From Bermanella marisrubri (lineage in GTDB: Bacteria; Pseudomonadota; Gammaproteobacteria; Pseudomonadales; Oceanobacteraceae), in NCBI RefSeq assembly GCF_012295615.1, contig NZ_CP051183.1, positions 3,251,001 to 3,315,000 on the forward strand: a stretch of DNA of 64,000 nucleotides, written 5' to 3'. The position numbers and the translations under genes were made by a program. This document shows positions 31,726-42,225 of the stretch, piece by piece. The notes under the pieces were generated by a model, which saw only the letters and a list, made by a program, of their open reading frames with translations, did no database searches and was not told where the DNA came from. Position 1 is the first letter of the stretch; each line of letters begins with the position of its first letter.

Positions 31726-31755
31726 ATTATAAGCACAATCCTATGAAAAGGACAA
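31726..31755 (-). promoter_or_regulatory. candidate promoter of the pilMNOPQ operon
   Basis: On the minus strand TTGTCC (31755-31750), an 18-base spacer and a perfect TATAAT (31731-31726), about 65 bases before the pilM GTG. It is back to back with the ponA -10 candidate 33 bases away. Confidence 0.5.
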
Positions 31756-31763
31756 AAACCATT

Positions 31764-31769
31764 TATAAT
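31764..31769 (+). promoter_or_regulatory. candidate ponA -10 box
   Basis: A perfect TATAAT, 48 bases upstream of the ponA ATG and followed by GCCCGCGGCCC. No convincing -35 is present at 16-18 bases, so the assignment rests on the -10 and position. Confidence 0.35.
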
Positions 31770-31816
31770 GCCCGCGGCCCATTAACACAGGGTAATTCAT
31801 ACAGTTTAAGCGTTAT

Positions 31817-34441
31817 ATGATGAAAAAAAATCGACCTGTTCTGCGTTTTTTGCTTTTAGCGCCACTTGCTGGCCTATTTGGACTTATTTTTGGTATCGCC
31901 AGCGTATATTTATATTTGGCACCTAGCCTGCCGTCGGTTGAGAGTCTAAAAAACATACAGCTCCAAACACCTCTGCGCATTTACAGTCACGATGAAAAAC
32001 TTATCGCAGAATTTGGCGAAAAACGACGCACCCCCATTGCGTTCGAACAAGTTCCTCAGCAATTTTATAACGCCTTAATCGCCGCAGAGGATGAAAACTT
32101 TTACAGCCATCCCGGTATAGATATTAAAGGCTTAGCCCGCGCAGCATTTGAATTAATTACAACGGGACAAAAACGCTCTGGTGGCAGTACCATTACTATG
32201 CAGGTTGCAAAAAACTATTACCTGAGTAGCGAGAAAACCTTCACTCGTAAGTTCACAGAGATTTTACTTGCCATACACATTGAACAAGAGATCAGTAAAA
32301 AAGAAATTCTCGAACTCTATGTTAATAAAATCTATCTAGGCAAACGCGCCTACGGCGTAGAGGCCGCCGCTCAAGTCTATTACGGAAAATCAATTGATCA
32401 ATTAAGTCTCGCGCAACTAGCCATGATTGCAGGACTACCACAAGCACCAAGTGCCGCAAACCCAATAAATGATCCAGACCGAGCGAGACAGCGACGCAAC
32501 TATGTTTTAGCTCGAATGTTTACGGAAGACTTTATAACACAAGAAGAATTTACAAAGGCCGCCTCGGAAGAGATTTCCGCCAAATATCACGGTTTATCGA
32601 CAGAGATCGAAGCATCTTATGTTGCGGAAATGGTGCGAAGTGAACTTGCCGAACTGTACCCTGAAGATCTTTATACCAAGGGGTATCGCGTTTACACAAC
32701 CATTAATAGTGAAATGCAAGTAGCCGCACAAAAAGCGGTTCGTGTAGGTATTCACAATTACGACCGCGCCCATGGCTTGCGAGAAGCTCCAGAAGTACTC
32801 ACACCTTATATCTTAAAAGAACAACAAGACGTTCCAGTTCGCGTCGGTGCAAGTATATGGAAACTCGGAGAATCTATTCCATCGATAAATTATGAACTTG
32901 AATTACCCCCAAGCCCTGATGACCTCAACCGCTATACGTGGGCAAAAAAGTTACAAGAGCGTAATGCACCTGGAGACCTTGTTTGGGCCGTCATCACAAA
33001 CATTGACGACGAGGCCCTAACCGCAACGGCATTTACGGCGGACAAAGAAAGTATCGTACTAAATAAAGAGAGCTATGAGTGGGCCCGTCCTTATGTCAAC
33101 GTAAATATCATTGGTAATCCCATTGAAAAGCCCAGTGAGCTTTTTAGTATTGGTCAAGCCGTTTTACTTGAACCAAGAGGGGAGGAGATTTTTCTCGCAC
33201 AAAAACCTGAGGTGCAAGCGTCCCTAGTATCATTCAACCCCCAAGACGGTGGCTTGCTCGCATTGGTCGGCGGATATGATTTCTCGCTTAGCAAGTACAA
33301 TCGCTCAACTCAAGCGAACCGCCAACCTGGCTCAAGCTTTAAACCATTTGTTTACAGCTCTGCTCTAGAGGCTGGCTTTACCCCCGCCTCCATCATTAAC
33401 GATGCACCAGTTGTTTTTGAAGATGATAGCCTTGAAGCAATTTGGCGCCCAGAAAACTATAGCGGCAAGTTTTATGGTCCGACTCGCCTCAGACAGGCGC
33501 TATATAAGTCCAGAAACCTAGTATCCATTCGCCTGCTAAATCGCACTGGTGTGGGGCGAACTATTCGCTATATTAGCCAGTTGGGAATCCCAAGGGCGAA
33601 GCTAAATCGAGATCTCTCACTTGCCCTAGGTAGTTCGGGTATGACGCCATTCGAACTCGCAACAGGTTATATGGTATTAGCTAATGGCGGCTACAAAGTT
33701 GAGCCATTTGTTATCAAACGGATAGAAGACAGCGAAGGTAATGTTTTATTTGAACACGAACCAAAGCAAGTATGCCCTGATTGCAAAAAAGCCATTGAAG
33801 AATATCAAGCCAAACTTGAAACACGAATAGCTGAGAATCCAGAAGCGTTATTTAATCAAACCTCTGAAGAACTTCCTCTTAGCTTAGAAGAGTTTAGTCA
33901 GCAATTCCCACCTATTGCCCCTAAGGTGATGGATGAACGCGTGAATTATCTCATGTACACCATGATGCAAGATGTTATAAAACGCGGTACGGGTAAGCGC
34001 GCTCTTGCGCTTGGTCGCGAAGACTTAGCAGGCAAAACCGGCACAACCAACGATCAAAAAGACGCTTGGTTTTCCGGCTTCAATAATAAAGTAGTTGCCA
34101 ATGTATGGGTCGGCTTTGATGATCCACAAACACTGGGTAAGTGGGCGTTTGGTAGTAATACCGCATTACCTATTTGGGTTGACTTCATGGAAACGGCGTT
34201 AAAGGGCATGCCTCACAGCCCTATTCAGAGACCAGAGGGCCTAGTCAGCGTTCGTATTGACCCTGAAACTGGAAACCGTGCTTACCCAGGACAGCCAAAC
34301 GCCATTTTTGAGACATTCCGTGCTGAAAACGTACCGCAACAAATGGAAACGCCACCAAGCTACGTAGAGCCAAACGGCAGCGATCAAACGGGTTCATCTC
34401 AACAGGATTCCGAAAATATTGCGCCAGAGCAATTATTCTAG
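31817..34441 (+). CDS. ponA: penicillin-binding protein 1A
   Basis: An 874-residue bifunctional peptidoglycan synthase anchored in the inner membrane. N-terminal membrane helix (LLLAPLAGLFGLIFGIASVYLYL), a GT51 glycosyltransferase domain with EDENFYSHPGID and RSGGSTITMQVAKNYYLS, an OB-like insert, and a transpeptidase domain with QPGSSFKP (nucleophile Ser in SSFK), SRN and the KTGT box (LAGKTGTTNDQKDAW). The length is typical for PBP1A of gammaproteobacteria, as is divergence from pilM. The stop codon overlaps the convergent peptidase gene by nine bases. Confidence 0.96.
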   Translation: MMKKNRPVLRFLLLAPLAGLFGLIFGIASVYLYLAPSLPSVESLKNIQLQTPLRIYSHDEKLIAEFGEKRRTPIAFEQVPQQFYNALIAAEDENFYSHPGIDIKGLARAAFELITTGQKRSGGSTITMQVAKNYYLSSEKTFTRKFTEILLAIHIEQEISKKEILELYVNKIYLGKRAYGVEAAAQVYYGKSIDQLSLAQLAMIAGLPQAPSAANPINDPDRARQRRNYVLARMFTEDFITQEEFTKAASEEISAKYHGLSTEIEASYVAEMVRSELAELYPEDLYTKGYRVYTTINSEMQVAAQKAVRVGIHNYDRAHGLREAPEVLTPYILKEQQDVPVRVGASIWKLGESIPSINYELELPPSPDDLNRYTWAKKLQERNAPGDLVWAVITNIDDEALTATAFTADKESIVLNKESYEWARPYVNVNIIGNPIEKPSELFSIGQAVLLEPRGEEIFLAQKPEVQASLVSFNPQDGGLLALVGGYDFSLSKYNRSTQANRQPGSSFKPFVYSSALEAGFTPASIINDAPVVFEDDSLEAIWRPENYSGKFYGPTRLRQALYKSRNLVSIRLLNRTGVGRTIRYISQLGIPRAKLNRDLSLALGSSGMTPFELATGYMVLANGGYKVEPFVIKRIEDSEGNVLFEHEPKQVCPDCKKAIEEYQAKLETRIAENPEALFNQTSEELPLSLEEFSQQFPPIAPKVMDERVNYLMYTMMQDVIKRGTGKRALALGREDLAGKTGTTNDQKDAWFSGFNNKVVANVWVGFDDPQTLGKWAFGSNTALPIWVDFMETALKGMPHSPIQRPEGLVSVRIDPETGNRAYPGQPNAIFETFRAENVPQQMETPPSYVEPNGSDQTGSSQQDSENIAPEQLF

Positions 34442-35506
34442 GGCTTTGTGCTGTAAAGCCAAACCACTTAAAACATCAAGAAATGCCGCCACCGATTTCA
34501 GCGGGGCGGTTTCTTCCATAGTGTGGTAACCACTGCTTGGTATCTGCAATGTGGTGCCATCAACCAAACCGTTACTGCCCGCAATAATGCGTCCTAACTC
34601 AGTTGACCCCAATGAGTAAGGGGTTTTCCCTTGCAATGATAACTCCAAATTAAGTTTTTCCACGTACTCATCTTTGAATAAAGTCTGAAACCCTAACTGT
34701 TGGCATAAATCCTCAAGGTCCTGAGACAAACGGGCGTTAAACCCTGCGTTGGCATCCTTTTTTCGTAAAACCAAATGTTGCTGAGCAGCCGTCAAAAAGT
34801 CTGGAAACGGACTGGTATCTACAACAATTAAGTGATTTGTGCTTCCTCCAAATCGGCGGAACCACTCCAGCATGTATCGCCAGCTTTTTCCTGCCTCTTC
34901 CTGCGCAGTAAAAAAACACGTCCCTTGGTAACCTAATTCAAATAAATATACTAAGGCAGCCGCCGTTAGCACATTATCAAGCTGCGCTGTCATAGAGTCT
35001 TTGTTGACTGAGAGCTTATCCTTGAAAGCAACCGGTGTGCCTGCCACCAAATGCTCTAGACCAGACACATTGAATATTAGGTTGTTGCGAAATTCACAAA
35101 CATAACAGGATTCTATTTTACCCTGACCTCGATACGCACCCGACCAAGGCTCATATGCATATACACTTTGCCCGTGAAATCGCTGTGCAACTTTATTCAT
35201 AAGCAACTCGCTCACAGAGTTGCCTAACAAGTCACTTCTTGCACCAGCCACAAATGCAGCGTATTGAAATTCATTTGGACCAGTACACATCAATCCGTGT
35301 CGATCAATATGTGCTGAAAGATATAACGCATCAGGTTGCTTACCATGGGCCACTAACACGCCTTCGTACCAAGTCACCTCAGCACCACGATCTTCTAGCT
35401 CACGCTGTAATACTCGATAAAAAGCATGCTCTGCGCCAACGACACTTGGCTGGCGCACGAGTGAAGAGAGAAGTTCAAGAAAACCAGAGGGAAGCTTGCG
35501 AGTCAC
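34433..35506 (-). CDS. M42-type (glutamyl aminopeptidase / M20-like) zinc peptidase
   Basis: A 357-residue predicted co-catalytic metallopeptidase. Metal-ligand positions expected for the M42/M20 fold are visible: H66 and D68 in SAHIDRHG, an Asp in TAQLDNVLTA, the Glu pair in FFTAQEEAG, an Asp in LIVVDTSPFPD, and a late His in GYHTMEE. The start is GTG 35506. Members are cytoplasmic aminopeptidases or deacylases; the exact substrate is unknown. The 3' end overlaps ponA by nine bases, tail to tail. Nothing in the neighbourhood names the role. Confidence 0.75.
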   Translation of the reverse strand: MTRKLPSGFLELLSSLVRQPSVVGAEHAFYRVLQRELEDRGAEVTWYEGVLVAHGKQPDALYLSAHIDRHGLMCTGPNEFQYAAFVAGARSDLLGNSVSELLMNKVAQRFHGQSVYAYEPWSGAYRGQGKIESCYVCEFRNNLIFNVSGLEHLVAGTPVAFKDKLSVNKDSMTAQLDNVLTAAALVYLFELGYQGTCFFTAQEEAGKSWRYMLEWFRRFGGSTNHLIVVDTSPFPDFLTAAQQHLVLRKKDANAGFNARLSQDLEDLCQQLGFQTLFKDEYVEKLNLELSLQGKTPYSLGSTELGRIIAGSNGLVDGTTLQIPSSGYHTMEETAPLKSVAAFLDVLSGLALQHKALE

Positions 35507-35590
35507 GGATCCAAACCCTAATCATGAAAATACGAAATGCATTTTCTATAGTGGTTTTTAGTCTCAAAATACTGTAAACGCAAACGATAT

Positions 35591-36025
35591 TTACACTTCC
35601 AACATAAATGTGACAGGGCCATCGTTTTGTAGTGATACCTGCATATCGGCAGCAAAGCGACCCGTTTCAGTTTGAAGATGAGGGCGAGCTTGAGTTACAA
35701 AATAGTCATATAATTTCTCACCTAACTCAGGAGAAGCCCCTTTTGAAAAGCCCGGTCGTGTGCCTTTCCGTGTATCGGCTACCAATGTAAATTGAGAAAC
35801 CACCAGCAAAGCACCGCCAACCTGCTGAACGTTTAAGTTCATTTTGTCATCGTCATCAGCAAAAATACGATATTTTAAGAGCTTCTGCAGCAGCTTATCT
35901 GCATGCTCTTGAGTATCATCTTTTTCCACACCTAAAAGTACTAAAATACCTTGATCGATTTGCCCAGTGATCTCTCCGTCCACTTCAACCTTGGCATGTT
36001 TAACACGCTGAATCAGAGCTTTCAT
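35591..36025 (-). CDS. dtd: D-aminoacyl-tRNA deacylase
   Basis: A 144-residue homodimeric proofreading enzyme that hydrolyses D-aminoacyl-tRNA (and Gly-tRNA(Ala)). Diagnostic motifs: SQFTL near the middle ([25 protein letters not shown]) and the C-terminal [10 protein letters not shown] (GP-containing loop of the active site). I start at ATG 36025 ([17 protein letters not shown]) because GGAGAG lies six bases upstream; nine extra upstream residues are unsupported. It follows a terminator hairpin, so it probably has its own promoter. Confidence 0.95.
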   Translation of the reverse strand: MKALIQRVKHAKVEVDGEITGQIDQGILVLLGVEKDDTQEHADKLLQKLLKYRIFADDDDKMNLNVQQVGGALLVVSQFTLVADTRKGTRPGFSKGASPELGEKLYDYFVTQARPHLQTETGRFAADMQVSLQNDGPVTFMLEV

Positions 36026-36075
36026 AAAAACTCTCCACCCTAAAAAACACAAAAATAAATGGTAACGAATTTGCC

Positions 36076-36109
36076 ATAAAAAACCCCAATGCTTTCACAT
36101 TGAGGTTTT
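36076..36109 (-). terminator. Rho-independent terminator after typA / upstream of dtd
   Basis: AAAACCCCAATG pairs with CATTGAGGTTTT over twelve positions with one mismatch, and on the minus strand the hairpin is followed by TTTTTT. It lies 50 bases before the dtd start and would stop read-through from typA. Confidence 0.75.
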
Positions 36110-36138
36110 CGAAACTATCAAGCAATCAACCGCCCATT

Positions 36139-36223
36139 AAAAGCGTTATGCGACGCGCCACCTGATCATTTAATTCCAACAGCACACCGAAACTGCCTGC
36201 TATCTCATAAAAGCGTTGTGCGA
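36139..36223. repeat. pair of 15-base direct repeats
   Basis: AAAAGCGTTATGCGA (36139-36153) and AAAAGCGTTGTGCGA (36209-36223) differ at one base and start 70 bases apart. Origin unknown; possibly remains of a duplicated short element. Confidence 0.5.
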
Positions 36224-36300
36224 GTCCGCTAATGCAAGGCAACTTTATCAGCGTAATTGAGAAAGCTAATGACTGATAATGTAATTCCGTAGGCGAAGAA

Positions 36301-36388
36301 GATCTGGCAAGGCAAAAGCTTTTAAGGGCGCGCAGCGTACGTTGTGTGTACGTGAGCACACCGAAAAAGCTTTTAACGAAGCCAGATC
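36301..36388. repeat. 88-bp inverted-repeat element (REP/MITE-like)
   Basis: Terminal arms GATCTGGC...AAAAGCTTTT (36301-36323) and AAAAGCTTTT...GCCAGATC (36365-36388) are near-perfect inverted repeats about 23 bases long. The core contains GCGCAGCGTACG and GTGTGTACGTGAGCACAC, itself an imperfect dyad. Such structures are typical of interspersed palindromic elements; no second copy was recognised in the window. Confidence 0.65.
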
Positions 36389-36402
36389 GATGCAGCTAGG
36401 AA

Positions 36403-38226
<1,824 letters not shown>

Positions 38227-38261
38227 TTACTTCATTCAACGTGGTTTGAAATTTGGGCGCG

Positions 38262-38267
38262 ATTATA
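38262..38267 (-). promoter_or_regulatory. candidate typA -10 box
   Basis: On the minus strand GGCTATAATCGCGCCC contains a perfect TATAAT 36 bases before the typA ATG. The -35 is not clear. Confidence 0.35.
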
Positions 38268-38428
38268 GCCACCTAAAGGGGTCTAGGCTATGAAATCTCC
38301 ATATTTATCTGATTATTTTTTATTCGACCGTTTGTTTAAACTGGCTTTTTTGGACTGATGCCGGCCCGCAAGTAAAAAATGTCCCGAGAAAGCGCACTTC
38401 CCCCTTACTTGACCCGTGCCAATGAACC

Positions 38429-38434
38429 TATAAT
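38429..38434 (+). promoter_or_regulatory. possible second glnA promoter (sigma70 -10)
   Basis: A perfect TATAAT about 298 bases upstream of glnA, preceded by TTGACC only 14 bases away, which is too close for a normal -35. Its place just upstream of the NtrC-type sites recalls the upstream glnAp1 of enterics; tentative. Confidence 0.3.
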
Positions 38435-38486
38435 GTGCGGGCTTTTAATGCCAATCATGCGTGCAGTGCATAAAAATATAGATGCA

Positions 38487-38503
38487 TGCACTTTTATGGT
38501 GCG
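38487..38503. promoter_or_regulatory. NtrC-type binding site, distal (glnA enhancer)
   Basis: TGCACTTTTATGGTGCG follows the enteric NtrC pattern GCAC-N7-GTGC with a strong arm match. Its centre is 30 bases from a second site, about three helical turns, and about 128 bases before the predicted sigma54 start point. Confidence 0.78.
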
Positions 38504-38516
38504 CATTACAGGCAAT

Positions 38517-38533
38517 TGCACAACCTGAGTGCA
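38517..38533. promoter_or_regulatory. NtrC-type binding site, proximal (glnA enhancer)
   Basis: TGCACAACCTGAGTGCA is a perfect TGCAC-N7-GTGCA dyad centred about 98 bases before the predicted sigma54 transcription start. Paired with the distal site it has the layout of the enteric glnA enhancer. Confidence 0.78.
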
Positions 38534-38596
38534 TGGACTAAGGTTTTTGTACCTCTGTGCTCCCGTAAACTGGGCAGCTATAGCCATTTCTAATGG

Positions 38597-38612
38597 TGGC
38601 ATAGGTCTTGCT
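38597..38612 (+). promoter_or_regulatory. sigma54 promoter of glnA
   Basis: TGGCATAGGTCTTGCT matches the -24/-12 consensus TGGCACGNNNNTTGCW, with GG and GC separated by the required ten bases. The start point would be near 38623, about 109 bases before the glnA ATG. NtrC sites lie upstream and ntrBC lies downstream. Confidence 0.82.
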
Positions 38613-38731
38613 TTAAGTTGGGGCAGTGCACCACAGGACTAATTACCAAGTTAGCCGCTTGTGCAGCCTTGAGATAAAGAGATACCTAAAACTTATCGAC
38701 GCTTAAACGTCTTCAACAATTGGAGAGCAAC

Positions 38732-40138
38732 ATGTCAGAGAACACTCTGAAGCTGATTAAAGACAACGATGTGAAGTGGGTTGATTTACGCTTCACCGAC
38801 ACCAAAGGTAAAGAGCAGCACGTTACCATTCCTGCTAAGGATGTTGATGAGGAGTTCTTTGAAGTAGGTCAAATGTTCGATGGCTCTTCAATTTCTGGTT
38901 GGAAAGGCATCAACGAATCTGACATGATTCTTTTGCCAGACGACACCACTCCTTTCCTAGATCCGTTCACTGAAGATGCTACTTTGTGTCTACGTTGTGA
39001 CATCATCGAGCCTTCTACCATGCAAGGTTACGAGCGTGATCCTCGTTCTGTAGCGAAACGCGCAGAAGAGTACCTACAATCGACAGGTCTTGGTGATACT
39101 GCGTTCTTCGGTCCAGAGCCAGAATTCTTCATCTTTGATGATGTACGTTGGGGTGCTGATATGTCTGGCACTTTCTACAAAATCAACTCTGAAGAAGCTG
39201 CTTGGAACACAGAGGCAGTAATGGAAGGCGGCAACATGGGTCACCGTCCATCTGTTAAAGGCGGTTACTTCCCAGTACCACCTGTTGATAGCTCTCACGA
39301 CATGCGTGCAGCTATGTGTAACACCATGATGGCTATCGGTCTTGATGTTGAAGTACATCACCACGAAGTAGCTACAGCTAACCAAAACGAAATCGGTGTT
39401 AAATTCAACACTCTAGTTAAGAAAGCTGACGAAGTTCAAATGCTTAAGTACGTTGTTCACAACGTTGCTCATGCTTACGGTAAAACAGCGACTTTCATGC
39501 CTAAGCCAGTGGTTGGTGATAACGGTTCTGGTATGCACGTTCACCAATCTTTCTGGAAAGACGGTGAAAACCAATTCGCTGGTGACAGCTACTCTGGTCT
39601 AAGCGAAACGGCTCTTTACTACATCGGCGGTATCATCAAGCACGCTAAAGCGTTGAATGCGTTCACTAACCCTTCAACTAACTCTTACAAGCGTCTGATC
39701 CCTGGTTTCGAAGCACCTGTAATGCTTGCGTACTCTGCACGCAACCGTTCTGCTTCTATCCGTATTCCATACGTTGCATCTCCAAAAGGTAAGCGTGTTG
39801 AAGCTCGTTTCCCTGATCCAACTGCTAACCCATACCTAGCGTTTGCTGCAATGCTAATGGCTGGTATCGATGGTGTTAAGAACAAGATCCACCCTGGCGA
39901 TGCAGCTGATAAAGACTTGTACGACCTACCTGCTGAAGAAGCAGCTCAGATCCCACAAGTTGCTGGTAGCCTACGTGAAGCTCTAGGTGCTCTAGAAGCT
40001 GACATGGACTTCTTGGTTGAAGGTGGCGTGTTCACTAAAGACATGATCGAAGCTTACATCGAACTTAAGATGGAAGATGTGTATCGTGTAGAACACACGA
40101 CTCACCCAGCTGAGTTCGACATGTACTACTCTCTATAA
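38732..40138 (+). CDS. glnA: glutamine synthetase type I
   Basis: A 468-residue dodecameric enzyme making glutamine from glutamate, ammonia and ATP. Seen: the N-terminal beta-grasp domain, the FDGSSI signature, [19 protein letters not shown]-like metal region ([16 protein letters not shown]), GSGMHVHQS and NRSASIRIP. The adenylylation tyrosine is Y397 in KDLYDLP, exactly the E. coli position, so GlnE control is expected. Start ATG 38732 has GGAGAG six bases upstream. Codon choice is strongly biased to GCT, GGT and CGT compared with neighbours, a mark of high expression. Promoter and enhancer sites upstream indicate NtrC/sigma54 control; a terminator follows. Confidence 0.98.
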   Translation: MSENTLKLIKDNDVKWVDLRFTDTKGKEQHVTIPAKDVDEEFFEVGQMFDGSSISGWKGINESDMILLPDDTTPFLDPFTEDATLCLRCDIIEPSTMQGYERDPRSVAKRAEEYLQSTGLGDTAFFGPEPEFFIFDDVRWGADMSGTFYKINSEEAAWNTEAVMEGGNMGHRPSVKGGYFPVPPVDSSHDMRAAMCNTMMAIGLDVEVHHHEVATANQNEIGVKFNTLVKKADEVQMLKYVVHNVAHAYGKTATFMPKPVVGDNGSGMHVHQSFWKDGENQFAGDSYSGLSETALYYIGGIIKHAKALNAFTNPSTNSYKRLIPGFEAPVMLAYSARNRSASIRIPYVASPKGKRVEARFPDPTANPYLAFAAMLMAGIDGVKNKIHPGDAADKDLYDLPAEEAAQIPQVAGSLREALGALEADMDFLVEGGVFTKDMIEAYIELKMEDVYRVEHTTHPAEFDMYYSL

Positions 40139-40165
40139 TCTTTCTTTAAGATTACTGAGCAAAAG

Positions 40166-40191
40166 AAAGGTCGCTTCGGCGGCCTTTTTTT
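40166..40191 (+). terminator. glnA terminator
   Basis: AAAGGTCGC-TTCG-GCGGCCTTT forms a GC-rich stem with a TTCG tetraloop followed by TTTTTTT, 27 bases after the glnA stop. Confidence 0.9.
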
Positions 40192-40307
40192 ATTCTTGAA
40201 AAGCAAGCCAGTAATCACACCCACCAATATCGTTGATTACTTCCAGCACAACTATGCAAATTAGTTTACAGTATCACCATTAGCCGCTTTCAATCTGTAA
40301 ATACACT

Positions 40308-40853
40308 ATGCCTTTACAACTATTATTAATACTCCTTATTTCGCTTTGCACCATTACTGTGCAAGCACAAGTCTACACGTGGATAAATGAAGAAGGCGTC
40401 CGTGTATATGGCGATAAGCCTCCTGAGCAAGCGCAAGAGGCTGCTCTACCCCAACTTCAGGAATTCAGCTCGCCCAAAAAAGCCAACAAGAAAGGAAATG
40501 AAAACAAGGTCGACGAGAATGCAAACAAGCAAGAAACGTCGTTTAACTATCGACGCTTGGAAATCATAACGCCAAAAGAGGATGAAATGATCACATCTGG
40601 CGCCGCAGGCAATGTAGCAATCCAACTCCATGTGGAGCCTAACCTGCGACCTGGCCACGAGGTTACGCTGTACCTCAATAGCCAACCAGTATCTACCGAA
40701 GCGAGTCTACAGTTTCAACTAGAAAACCTTAGACGCGGTTCGCACCTATTGAAAGCAGAAATCAAACATCAGGGCACACGCCTCATTTCCAGTCCAAAGC
40801 GGCGCATACATGTTCAGCGCCCCTCGATTCTCAATCGGCCGCGCACTCAATAA
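40308..40853 (+). CDS. periplasmic DUF4124 protein between glnA and ntrB
   Basis: A 181-residue secreted protein: signal peptide to about residue 20 (LISLCTITVQAQ), then a DUF4124 motif (VYTWINEEGVRVYGDKPP), a charged linker, and a C-terminal beta-rich Ig-like segment beginning at EIITPKEDEMI with a GSHLLKAEI motif. Genes of this type sit at the same place between glnA and ntrBC in Pseudomonas and relatives, but their role is unknown. It has its own transcript region behind the glnA terminator; no link with nitrogen control is visible in the protein itself. Confidence 0.82.
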   Translation: MPLQLLLILLISLCTITVQAQVYTWINEEGVRVYGDKPPEQAQEAALPQLQEFSSPKKANKKGNENKVDENANKQETSFNYRRLEIITPKEDEMITSGAAGNVAIQLHVEPNLRPGHEVTLYLNSQPVSTEASLQFQLENLRRGSHLLKAEIKHQGTRLISSPKRRIHVQRPSILNRPRTQ

Positions 40854-40861
40854 AGACATTC

Positions 40862-40878
40862 CGCACTATTTTGGTGCT
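40862..40878. promoter_or_regulatory. NtrC-type binding site upstream of ntrBC
   Basis: CGCACTATTTTGGTGCT has the GCAC-N7-GTGC arms and closely resembles the site at the enteric glnL promoter. It is 224 bases before the ntrB ATG and suggests autoregulation. It is followed by the imperfect dyad GGTGCTACCA/TGGTAGTGCC (40874-40898). Confidence 0.65.
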
Positions 40879-41101
40879 ACCATAGAACTGGTAGTGCCGT
40901 TTTGCACCCAGATAATGCCAAAATATACGTTGTTTTCACGGCCTGCACGCGAAAATAGTGCATCTAAGACACTGGCTTGATAATTGCAGACTAGGCTTAG
41001 CAGCCCGTTTTTGATGCGCACCCCAAATCGAATAAGCATTTGCGGGGGCGAGACTATTGGCTATTCATCAAAGCCGTCTGCGCCAAGGAAAACGAGTATT
41101 T

Positions 41102-42199
41102 ATGGCCGATTTTGTATTTTATAAGCAACTCATTAATCACTTAGACAGCGCTATTTTAGTGGTGGATGATCAATTGTGTGTCACCTACCTGAATCCAGCT
41201 GCGGAAGCCTTGCTTCAGGTAAGCGGACGCCGTTGCGTTGGCCTGCCTGTAAAACATTTCTTCTTAGATTCTTTAGAATCTTCTTCAACGTTAGAACAAA
41301 GCATCGCTGAGGATACGTCTTTCACCAAACGCGAAGCTCATGTTCGCTTACAGAATCAAACCATTATTACCTTAGACTATAGTGTTTCCCCCGTTGAATT
41401 TGATAATTCTCTTTGCCTCGTCATAGAAATGCATGCCCGTGATCGCCTTTTACGCATTAGCAAAGAAGAGGAATTAATTTCAGCTCAAGCAACGACACAA
41501 GCTTTAGTGAGAGGCATGGCCCACGAAATCAAAAACCCTTTGGGCGGCATTCGAGGTAGCGCGCAATTGTTAGAGCGCATGTTGGATAATTCGGAGCTAC
41601 AAGAATTCACACAAATCATCATTGATGAAGTAGATCGCTTGCGTAACTTAGTGGACAAAATGCTTGGCCCGAACAAACTGTTGGAGCGAGAAGACACCAA
41701 TATTCACGAAGTTTTAGAACGCGTACACAGCCTAATCAGTGTTGAATCTGAAGGCAAAGTTAAGCTACGACGAGACTATGACCCGAGCATTCCAGAGTTT
41801 TTAGCCGACAAAGAACAACTTATCCAAGTTGTATTGAACATCGCTCGCAATGCCATGCAAGCATTACTACAGCATGTATCCGCGGAAGGCTCTCCACAAA
41901 TAACTTTACGCACGCGGACTGTACGTCAATTTACTATTGGCCACACCAAGCATCGCTTAGTCCTTCACATATCTATTGTTGATAACGGACCAGGCATTCC
42001 CGAAGACATACGAGAAAGCTTGTTTTTCCCTATGGTCAGCGGCCGCGCTGAAGGTACAGGTCTAGGTTTATCGATTGCTCAGAGCATCGTGAACCAACAT
42101 CAAGGCATTATCGAGTGTGAGTCTGAACCGGGCCGTACTCAGTTTTCAATTTATTTACCACTTGAGCTCTCACTTAATGACTATGAGCGGGCTCGATGA
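41102..42199 (+). CDS. ntrB: nitrogen regulation sensor kinase NtrB
   Basis: A 365-residue cytoplasmic histidine kinase that phosphorylates NtrC when nitrogen is limiting, under control of PII. N-terminal PAS domain (about residues 5-115), H-box with H141 in RGMAHEIKNPLGG, an N-box (VVLNIARNAMQALL), and G-boxes DNGPGIP and GRAEGTGLGLSIA. I start at ATG 41102 (MADFVFYKQLINHLDSAIL), which aligns with relatives; an in-frame TTG at 41057 with a decent ribosome-binding site would add 15 residues. ntrC follows 26 bases later. Confidence 0.96.
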   Translation: MADFVFYKQLINHLDSAILVVDDQLCVTYLNPAAEALLQVSGRRCVGLPVKHFFLDSLESSSTLEQSIAEDTSFTKREAHVRLQNQTIITLDYSVSPVEFDNSLCLVIEMHARDRLLRISKEEELISAQATTQALVRGMAHEIKNPLGGIRGSAQLLERMLDNSELQEFTQIIIDEVDRLRNLVDKMLGPNKLLEREDTNIHEVLERVHSLISVESEGKVKLRRDYDPSIPEFLADKEQLIQVVLNIARNAMQALLQHVSAEGSPQITLRTRTVRQFTIGHTKHRLVLHISIVDNGPGIPEDIRESLFFPMVSGRAEGTGLGLSIAQSIVNQHQGIIECESEPGRTQFSIYLPLELSLNDYERAR

Positions 42200-42225
42200 A
42201 AATCACTTAAGGCTTGAGAAACGTT

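Larger units (their letters stand above)
36053..36402. other. 350-base intergenic region between typA and dtd
   Basis: Contains no credible gene. From right to left it holds an 88-base inverted-repeat element, a pair of 15-base direct repeats and a terminator hairpin, each annotated separately. A 77-codon open frame across it (36126-36359, minus) includes part of the inverted-repeat element and looks spurious. Confidence 0.7.

Noticed and set aside
36139-36223. Possible integron attC-like site (GCGTTATGCG)
   Set aside because: No core-site pair RYYYAAC/GTTRRRY in the right geometry, no imperfect dyad around it, and no integrase or cassette nearby.
36126-36359. 77-codon open frame on the minus strand between typA and dtd
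   Set aside because: It includes part of the inverted-repeat element, has no ribosome-binding site, and its residues resemble repeat-derived spurious peptides rather than a protein family.
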